Positions 5,834-11,674 of a stretch of DNA of 11,674 nucleotides are shown here, one piece after another. Origin of the DNA: Acidobacteriota bacterium (GTDB taxonomy: Bacteria > Acidobacteriota > Vicinamibacteria > Vicinamibacterales > UBA2999); assembly GCA_947465275.1 (NCBI GenBank), contig CANIAI010000028.1:1-11674 (forward strand). Reading direction: 5' to 3'. The notes under the pieces are model-generated. The model saw only the letters and a program-made list of their open reading frames with translations, did no database searches and was not told the origin of the DNA. Position 1 is the first letter of the stretch; each line of letters begins with the position of its first letter. Both the position numbers and the translations under genes were made by a program.

Positions 5834-6586
5834 ATGGCTGACGGGAGCGCCACGGGAAGCAACACGGGACGGGCCGAGCGACAGACCGGCCTGGTCGAGC
5901 GTCGACAGCGGTTCATCGAGCGGCAGAAGGCGCTGCGCCAGGAGACGGTCGACGTGCGGCTCGAGGGACAGGCGCCTCAGGGCACCGGTCCGGCGAATCG
6001 CCACGGGATGCCGCGGCTACCGGCGGGCCAGCACGAGGTGCGTAACTGGCCGGTGCTCGACCTCGGCGACCTGCCTGACATCGGCACGGCCGACTGGCGA
6101 CTCGAGATCGGCGGCCTCGTGGCCAACCCGGTGACGCTCACCTGGGACGACTTCCTCGCGCTGCCGCAGGTCGAGGACTTCAGCGACTTCCACTGCGTCA
6201 CCACCTGGAGCCGCTTCGACAACCGGTGGCGCGGCGTCCGCTTCCGCACGCTCGCCGAGTTGGTGGTCCCGAACGACGACGCCCGCTTCGTGCTCTGCAC
6301 GGGCTACGACCGGTGGCCCGGCACGCGCATCCCGTACACGACGAACGTGCCGCTCGCCCGCGCGCTCGACGACGACGTGCTGCTCGTCCACACGTGGGAG
6401 GACGCGCCGCTGCCGCGCGAGCATGGCGGCCCCTGCCGGATGATTACGCCGAAGCTGTATGCCTGGAAGGGGACGAAGTGGATCCGCCGGATCGACTTCC
6501 TCGCCACCAACGCCCCCGGCTTCTGGGAGACGCGCGGCTACTCCAACACCGCCGAACCCTGGTTCGAGGACCGCTTCTCGGGCTGA
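5834..6586 (+). CDS. Sulfite-oxidase-like molybdopterin-dependent oxidoreductase (YuiH-type, COG2041)
   Basis: 250 residues. The molybdopterin-binding fold of the sulfite oxidase family is clear. WRLEIGGLVANPVTLTWDDFLALPQ comes first, then DFHCVTTWSR with Cys121 as the expected molybdenum ligand. The following FDNRWRGVRFRTL, CTGYDRW and HGGPCRMITPKLYAWKGTKW blocks place it in the short cytoplasmic YuiH-type branch, whose physiological substrate is not established. There is no Sec or Tat signal (no RR-x-F-L-K motif before a hydrophobic stretch), so it should be cytoplasmic, unlike MsrP (YedY), which is exported. The N-terminal 45 residues are polar and helical (RRQRFIERQKALRQE). No haem or dimerisation domain is present. 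ATG 5834 has a promoter-like element 6 nt upstream instead of a ribosome binding site. It ends 10 bp from the convergent response regulator. Confidence 0.93.
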   Translation: MADGSATGSNTGRAERQTGLVERRQRFIERQKALRQETVDVRLEGQAPQGTGPANRHGMPRLPAGQHEVRNWPVLDLGDLPDIGTADWRLEIGGLVANPVTLTWDDFLALPQVEDFSDFHCVTTWSRFDNRWRGVRFRTLAELVVPNDDARFVLCTGYDRWPGTRIPYTTNVPLARALDDDVLLVHTWEDAPLPREHGGPCRMITPKLYAWKGTKWIRRIDFLATNAPGFWETRGYSNTAEPWFEDRFSG

Positions 6587-6596
6587 CGCGAGGCCG

Positions 6597-7025
6597 TCAG
6601 GCGAGTCCGGGGGACACGTAGCGCCGCACGATCGCCAGCAGCTGCTCGAAGCGGAACGGCTTCTCGAGCCAATCTTCGGTGCGCATCGCCTCGCGCTGGT
6701 CCCCGCGCAGTTCCGTCGCGGTGATCACCACCGTCGGTACGAGGGCCAGCTTCGGGTCGGCGAGCTGCCGCGCCCGCAGTTCGAGCCCGCTCACGCCCTC
6801 GCCCAGCTGCAGATCCAGGAGCAGCAGCGCGAGGTCACCGGCATCCTCCCGCATCTGCGCGAGCGCCTCTTCGCCGGACGACGCATCCTCCACCAGGAAA
6901 CCGTGCAGCTCGAGCAGCTGCGCCATCCCCTGACGCACGTCGTCACGGTCCTCGACGATCAGGATCGAGCCGTGGCGGGGGACGGGCGGGGCGACGCCGG
7001 CCTGGCCGGCTGATGTGAGTTCCAT
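6597..7025 (-). CDS. Single-domain response regulator (CheY-like receiver)
   Basis: 142 residues from ATG 7025. After about 18 polar residues the receiver starts SILIVEDRDDVRQGMAQLLELHGF. The acidic pair is E25-D26, the phospho-acceptor is Asp71 in LLLLDLQL, the switch Thr is T102 in ITATE, and the conserved Lys is K122 in LEKPF. Receiver function should therefore be intact. No output domain follows, so it would act by protein contact. The frame runs upstream to 7163, but ATG 7025 has GGAGGA 9 nt before it and gives the normal receiver length. The neighbours are not histidine kinases, so the partner is unknown. It is convergent with the molybdoenzyme (10 bp apart) and downstream of the kinase gene on the same strand, separated by 187 bp. 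The leader contains alternative base-pairing around the ribosome binding site. Confidence 0.92.
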   Translation of the reverse strand: MELTSAGQAGVAPPVPRHGSILIVEDRDDVRQGMAQLLELHGFLVEDASSGEEALAQMREDAGDLALLLLDLQLGEGVSGLELRARQLADPKLALVPTVVITATELRGDQREAMRTEDWLEKPFRFEQLLAIVRRYVSPGLA

Positions 7026-7131
7026 GGGACGGGTCCTCCAACGACCGGAGGCTCCAGTCCATGAGTCATGCCAGCTCCTCGGTAGCGGAAGAACGCCGCC
7101 AGCCGCCGTCGGATGCGGCGCGCCGGTCGTT
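7026..7131 (-). promoter_or_regulatory. Candidate structured 5' leader controlling the response regulator ribosome binding site
   Basis: Read on the minus strand, the Shine-Dalgarno GGAGG (7039-7035) can be closed by CCTCC (7051-7047) in a 5-bp hairpin with loop GGTCGTT. Most of this hairpin (CCGGTCGTT, 7048-7040) is also perfectly complementary over 9 bp to AACGACCGG at 7131-7123. The long-range helix would use CC of CCTCC and so open the hairpin and free GGAGG. The two states are mutually exclusive. I recognise no known riboswitch class, and no experimental start site is known. Confidence 0.35.
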
Positions 7132-7154
7132 TTCACACGCCGCATCGGTCTGAT

Positions 7155-7174
7155 GTGCAGCAATACCGTGCAGC
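7155..7174. repeat. Direct repeat GTGCAGC-N6-GTGCAGC upstream of the response regulator
   Basis: Two identical 7-mers, GTGCAGC at 7155-7161 and 7168-7174, are separated by AATACC. They sit in the gap between the kinase stop and the response regulator leader, where a promoter or activator site would be expected. No matching -35/-10 pair is visible. Confidence 0.3.
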
Positions 7175-7212
7175 GACACGTGCGGCGGGACCCTGCAGCG
7201 GGAGCGTGCGGC

Positions 7213-8631
<1,419 letters not shown>

Positions 8632-8632
8632 C

Positions 8633-9148
8633 TCAGCCGAGTTTCGCGCTCAGCCACGCGCGGGCCATGGCCCATTCGCGTTTGACCGTGGCGGGAGAGA
8701 TGTCCATCGCCTCGGCCGTCTCCTCGACGGTGAGGCCGCCGAAGTACCGCAGCTCCACCACGCGGGCCTGCGTGGCGTCGAGCGCCGCCAGCTCCACGAG
8801 CGCCTCGTCGAGGGCGAGCAGGTCGACCGAGCGCGCCTCGGCCGCGAGCAGCGCGTCGTCGAGCGTGATCTGCTCGCGGGGCCCGCCGCGCTTCTGCGCG
8901 TGCCGGGCCCGCGCCTGCTGCACCAGGATCTGCCGCATCGAGAGTGCCGCGATGGCGACGAAGTGGGTGCGGTTGGCGAACGCGCGCGGCCGCTCGGCCG
9001 CCATCCGCAGGTATGCCTCGTTCACGAGCCCCGTCGCCTGGATGGTGAGGGCGTGCCGCTCGCGCTGCACGTAGCGGGCGGCGATGCGGCGGAGCTCGTC
9101 ATAGACGAGCGGCATCAGCGAGGCGACCTGCCGCTCGTCGTGGCTCAT
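8633..9148 (-). CDS. ECF-like RNA polymerase sigma factor (kinase-linked, TIGR02999-like)
   Basis: 171 residues. Region 2 lies at about 8-88 (LVYDELRRIAARYVQRER, ATGLVNEAYLRMA, RTHFVAIAALSMRQILVQQARARHAQKRG). Region 4 lies at about 112-168, with the helix-turn-helix GLTVEETAEAMDISPATVKREWAMARAWL. The sequence type matches the ECF group found beside Ser/Thr kinases in Acidobacteria and Planctomycetes, which typically lacks an anti-sigma factor. None is encoded here, so control by the adjacent kinase is the likely mechanism (inference). The ATG overlaps the cyclophilin stop as ATGA (9148-9145), and its own stop is one base from the kinase ATG. No separate ribosome binding site is evident, so translational coupling is likely. 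Confidence 0.95.
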   Translation of the reverse strand: MSHDERQVASLMPLVYDELRRIAARYVQRERHALTIQATGLVNEAYLRMAAERPRAFANRTHFVAIAALSMRQILVQQARARHAQKRGGPREQITLDDALLAAEARSVDLLALDEALVELAALDATQARVVELRYFGGLTVEETAEAMDISPATVKREWAMARAWLSAKLG

Positions 9149-9660
9149 CGGCGTTCGATGGTCACCGACTCGATCACGACCGGCGTCTTCGGCCGATCAC
9201 CCGCGCCGACGGGCGTGCGCCCGATGATCCGCACCACGTCCAGCCCGTCGACCACCTCACCGAAGACGGTGTGGCGGTTGTCGAGGTGCGGCGTCGGTCC
9301 GAGCGTGATGAAGAACTGGCCGCCGTTGGTGTTGGGTCCGCGGTTCGCCATCGAGAGGATGCCCGCCTTGTCGTGGCGGAGCTGCGGATGGAACTCGTCC
9401 GCGAACTCGTACCCCGGCCCGCCGATGCCCTGGCCGAGCGGGTCGCCGCCCTGGATCATGAACCCGTCGATGACCCGGTGGAACACGATGCCATCGTAGT
9501 ACCGCGCGGTGGTCTTCTGCCGTGTGCGGGGATCGGTCCACTCCTTCGTGCCCTCGGCGAGCCCGACGAAGTTCTCGACGGTGCGTGGCGCCTCCTGGTC
9601 GAACAGGCGGATCGTGAAATTGCCGAGGGTGGTCGTGAACGTCGCGAAGACTCCGGCCAA
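9145..9660 (-). CDS. Cyclophilin-type peptidyl-prolyl cis-trans isomerase
   Basis: 171 residues from TTG 9660. It catalyses proline cis-trans isomerisation. Key positions match human CypA: FHRVIDGFMIQGGDP holds the catalytic Arg62 (CypA R55), Phe67 and Gln70. ANRGPNTNGGQFFIT holds Gln115 and Phe117, and HTVFGEVVDG holds His130. The cyclosporin-contact Trp121 is not conserved, as in many bacterial cyclophilins. There is no signal peptide or lipobox, so it is cytoplasmic. An upstream in-frame TTG (9681) exists, but AAGGAG 7 nt before TTG 9660 decides the start and gives M-AGVFATF, the usual N-terminus. It is the first gene of a coupled operon with the ECF factor (ATGA overlap) and the kinase. 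It is divergent from glgB across 82 bp. Confidence 0.95.
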   Translation of the reverse strand: MAGVFATFTTTLGNFTIRLFDQEAPRTVENFVGLAEGTKEWTDPRTRQKTTARYYDGIVFHRVIDGFMIQGGDPLGQGIGGPGYEFADEFHPQLRHDKAGILSMANRGPNTNGGQFFITLGPTPHLDNRHTVFGEVVDGLDVVRIIGRTPVGAGDRPKTPVVIESVTIERR

Positions 9661-9667
9661 CGGTTGG

Positions 9668-9673
9668 CTCCTT
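9668..9673 (-). promoter_or_regulatory. Shine-Dalgarno site that fixes the TTG start of the cyclophilin gene
   Basis: Minus-strand AAGGAG (9673-9668; GGAAGGAG from 9675), 7 nt before TTG 9660. It is the strongest ribosome binding site in the window and selects TTG 9660 over TTG 9681. Confidence 0.75.
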
Positions 9674-9691
9674 CCGTGCAAGTGGCCCTGA

Positions 9692-9708
9692 TTGGGCTAT
9701 GAACCCAA
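9692..9708. promoter_or_regulatory. Inverted repeat TTGGG-N7-CCCAA in the cyclophilin/glgB divergent region, possible operator
   Basis: TTGGG (9692-9696) and CCCAA (9704-9708) flank CTATGAA. On the minus strand TATCCT (9715-9710, 4 of 6 to TATAAT) lies just upstream, which would place the start of the cyclophilin operon near 9703, inside the repeat. This is the position of a repressor site, but no regulator is identified. Confidence 0.3.
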
Positions 9709-9729
9709 GAGGATACCACCGCACCGCAG

Positions 9730-9735
9730 TACAAT
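9730..9735 (+). promoter_or_regulatory. Putative leaderless promoter (-10) of glgB
   Basis: TACAAT (5 of 6 to TATAAT) ends 7 nt before ATG 9743, the spacing expected when transcription starts at the start codon. No convincing -35 is present, and no Shine-Dalgarno site lies at a normal distance (only GGGG, 1 nt from ATG). Confidence 0.45.
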
Positions 9736-9742
9736 CCGGGGC

Positions 9743-11674
9743 ATGCAGGGCGTGACGGCAACGGCAGAGGAGGCCCTGCTCGCGGCGGTAGCCGCGGGCA
9801 CGAGCGACGACCCGTTCAGCACCCTCGGACGCCACTGGTCGGACGACAGCCACCGTACCGTCGTCGTCCGCACGATGCAGACCGCTGCCGACGCCGTCGA
9901 CCTGCTGGTCGGCGACCGCGCCATCCCCATGACGCGCCGCTTCGCCGAGGGGCTGTTCGAGGCAACCGTGCCGGCCGCCGGCGATTCGCTCGAGGCGCTC
10001 GCCCATCGCTTCCGCGTGCACGACCGTGGCGCGGCCCGCGAGGTCAACGACCCCTACCAGTTCGGACCGGTGCTCACCGAGTTCGACCTCCACCTGTTCG
10101 CGGAAGGCACGCACTACTCGGCCTGGAAGCAGCTCGGGGCGCGCCGGCGCACGATCGGCGTGGTGACGGGCATCCATTTCGCCGTCTGGGCCCCCAATGC
10201 GCAGCGCGTCAGTGTCATTGGCGACTTCAACCGGTGGGACGGGCGCATGCACCCGATGCGCAAGCTGTTCCCGACCGGCATCTGGGAGGTCTTCATCCCC
10301 GACCTGCCGGACGGCGCCTGCTACAAGTTCGAGGTCCGGACCTCGGGCGGGCACCTGCTCCACAAGGCCGACCCGTACGGCCGCCGCTTCGAGGTGCCGC
10401 CGAACACCGCCTCGGTGGTCTGGGACGACGGCGCCTACGAGTGGCGCGACGGCGAGTGGATGCGCGACCGCGCGGCCGGCGACGGCTGGCGCGAGCGTCC
10501 GATGTCGATCTACGAGGCGCACCCCGGTTCGTGGAAGCGGATCCCCGAGGAAGGCAACCGGCCGCTGACCTATCGGGAACTGGCGCATGACCTCGTGCCG
10601 TACCTGCGCGAGATGGGGTTCACGCACCTCGAGCTGCTGCCGGTCATGGAGCACCCGTTCTCGGGATCGTGGGGCTACCAGGTCATCGGGTTCTACGCGC
10701 CGACGAGCCGCTTCGGCACGCCGGATGACTTCCGGTACCTCGTCGACGAGTGCCACCGCTACGGCATCGGCGTGATTCTCGACTGGGTGCCGGGGCACTT
10801 CCCGAAGGATCGCCACGGGCTCGCGCAGTTCGACGGCACCGCGCTCTACGAGCACGCCGACCCGCGGAAGGGCGAGCACCAGGACTGGGGCACGCTGATC
10901 TTCAACTACGGCCGCAACGAGGTGCGCACGTTCCTGCTGAGCAACGCCCTCTTCTGGCTCGAGGAGTTCCACATCGACGGGCTGCGCGTCGACGCGGTCG
11001 CGTCGATGCTCTACCTCGATTACTCGCGCGAGGCGGGGCAGTGGATCCCGAACCAGTTCGGCGGGCGCGAGAACCTCGAGGCGGTCGAGTTCCTGAAGCA
11101 GCTGAATACCGTGACGCACGGGCGCGCGCTCGGCAGCATCACGATCGCCGAGGAGTCGACCTCATGGCCGGCGGTGAGCCGTCCGGTGTACGTCGGCGGA
11201 CTCGGGTTCAGCTACAAGTGGAACATGGGCTGGATGCACGACATGCTCGAGTACGTCGAGCAGGACCCGGTGCACCGCCGCTGGCTGCACGGCCAGATCA
11301 CCTTCTCGATGCTCTACGCGTTCACCGAGAACTTCGTGCTGCCCTTCTCGCACGACGAGGTGGTGCACGGCAAGCACTCGATGCTCGACAAGATGCCCGG
11401 TGACGTCTGGCAGAAGCACGCGACCCTGCGGGCCCTCTACGGCTACATGTTCGGGCACCCCGGGAAGAAGCTGCTGTTCATGGGGTCGGAGTTCGGCCAG
11501 TGGCGTGAGTGGAACCACGACGCCAGCCTCGACTGGCACCTGCTCGACGAACCGATGCACGCGGGAATGCAGCGCTGGGTGCGTGACCTGAACCAGGTCT
11601 ACCAGCGGGAGCGCGCGCTCCACGAGATCGACTTCGACGCCCGCGGCTTCAGCTGGATCGACTGCCACGACAAC
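9743..11674 (+). CDS. glgB: 1,4-alpha-glucan branching enzyme GlgB (GH13), 3' end beyond the window
   Basis: 644 codons are present and the frame is open at the right edge. E. coli GlgB is 728 residues, so about 90 are missing. The enzyme makes alpha-1,6 branches in glycogen. Order: an N1 domain (about 20-110, DPFSTLGRH... NDPYQFGPVL), CBM48 (about 120-230, HFAVWAPNAQRVSVIGDFNRWDG), then the catalytic barrel from about 254 (SIYEAHPGSWKR, GSWGYQVIGFYAPTSRFG, ILDWVPGHFP). Catalytic residues are Asp417 (GLRVDAVASM), Glu470 (IAEEST) and Asp538 (SHDEVVHGK). Their spacing, 53 and 121, equals that of E. coli D405, E458 and D526. The start ATG is followed by MQGVTATAEE. No other glycogen gene lies in the window. 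It is divergent from the cyclophilin operon. Confidence 0.97.
   Translation, partial: MQGVTATAEEALLAAVAAGTSDDPFSTLGRHWSDDSHRTVVVRTMQTAADAVDLLVGDRAIPMTRRFAEGLFEATVPAAGDSLEALAHRFRVHDRGAAREVNDPYQFGPVLTEFDLHLFAEGTHYSAWKQLGARRRTIGVVTGIHFAVWAPNAQRVSVIGDFNRWDGRMHPMRKLFPTGIWEVFIPDLPDGACYKFEVRTSGGHLLHKADPYGRRFEVPPNTASVVWDDGAYEWRDGEWMRDRAAGDGWRERPMSIYEAHPGSWKRIPEEGNRPLTYRELAHDLVPYLREMGFTHLELLPVMEHPFSGSWGYQVIGFYAPTSRFGTPDDFRYLVDECHRYGIGVILDWVPGHFPKDRHGLAQFDGTALYEHADPRKGEHQDWGTLIFNYGRNEVRTFLLSNALFWLEEFHIDGLRVDAVASMLYLDYSREAGQWIPNQFGGRENLEAVEFLKQLNTVTHGRALGSITIAEESTSWPAVSRPVYVGGLGFSYKWNMGWMHDMLEYVEQDPVHRRWLHGQITFSMLYAFTENFVLPFSHDEVVHGKHSMLDKMPGDVWQKHATLRALYGYMFGHPGKKLLFMGSEFGQWREWNHDASLDWHLLDEPMHAGMQRWVRDLNQVYQRERALHEIDFDARGFSWIDCHDN

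Noticed and set aside
7026..7212. tRNA or known small RNA in the gap between kinase and response regulator
   Set aside because: No cloverleaf, T-loop (GTTCGA) or known riboswitch core is recognisable on either strand.
9257..11119. A 620-codon minus-strand open frame covering much of glgB
   Set aside because: Composition (Arg, Val, His, Glu) is typical of an antisense shadow. GlgB motifs and catalytic residues lie on the plus strand.

Overview
This is a GC-rich (roughly 70%, by eye), gene-dense bacterial window with short intergenic gaps, many GTG/TTG starts and several start codons that lack a Shine-Dalgarno site. The protein repertoire is chromosomal: an ECF sigma factor coupled to a Ser/Thr kinase with a four-helix membrane tail, an EAL-HDOD signalling protein, a single-domain response regulator, a sulfite-oxidase-like molybdoenzyme and GlgB. 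The ECF plus kinase arrangement, the helical N-terminal module of the kinase and its EPATTRAAF-like tail are familiar from Acidobacteriota. I infer an acidobacterium of the Vicinamibacteria type. This rests on family recognition only, with no rRNA or marker gene in view. I see no mobile element, CRISPR array, tRNA or rRNA.

Layout, left to right. (1) 1-216 is the 3' end of a receiver domain, probably from a hybrid histidine kinase. It runs convergently into an AI-2E/PerM-family membrane protein (165-1205, minus) with a 52-bp overlap. (2) 1305-1773 holds a small proline-rich protein and, 4 bp later, a small GNAT-like acetyltransferase. (3) 1930-2256 is a small Arg/Asp-rich protein of unknown function. 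It shares a palindromic CTAG stop with a convergent LLM-class flavin-dependent oxidoreductase (2253-3254, minus). (4) 3322-4653 is an EAL-HDOD protein, divergent from the LLM gene. (5) 4672-5808 (minus) is an RND-type adaptor lipoprotein with no pump beside it, separated by 25 bp from the divergent molybdoenzyme gene (5834-6586). (6) 6597-7025 (minus) is a CheY-like response regulator whose 5' leader can form alternative structures around its ribosome binding site. (7) 7213-9660 (minus) is a tightly coupled three-gene operon: cyclophilin, ECF sigma factor, membrane Ser/Thr kinase. The joints are ATGA and TGA-G-ATG. (8) 9743 to the right edge is glgB, glycogen branching enzyme, cut off by the window end.

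The window is dominated by signalling: two receiver proteins, one EAL-HDOD protein and one ECF-kinase module. The most interesting points are the candidate structured leader before the response regulator (7026-7131), the cyclophilin-led ECF-kinase operon, and a recurring leaderless promoter pattern. In that pattern a TANNNT hexamer lies 5-13 nt before the start codon at five genes, with two of the hexamers overlapping head to head at 5818-5827.
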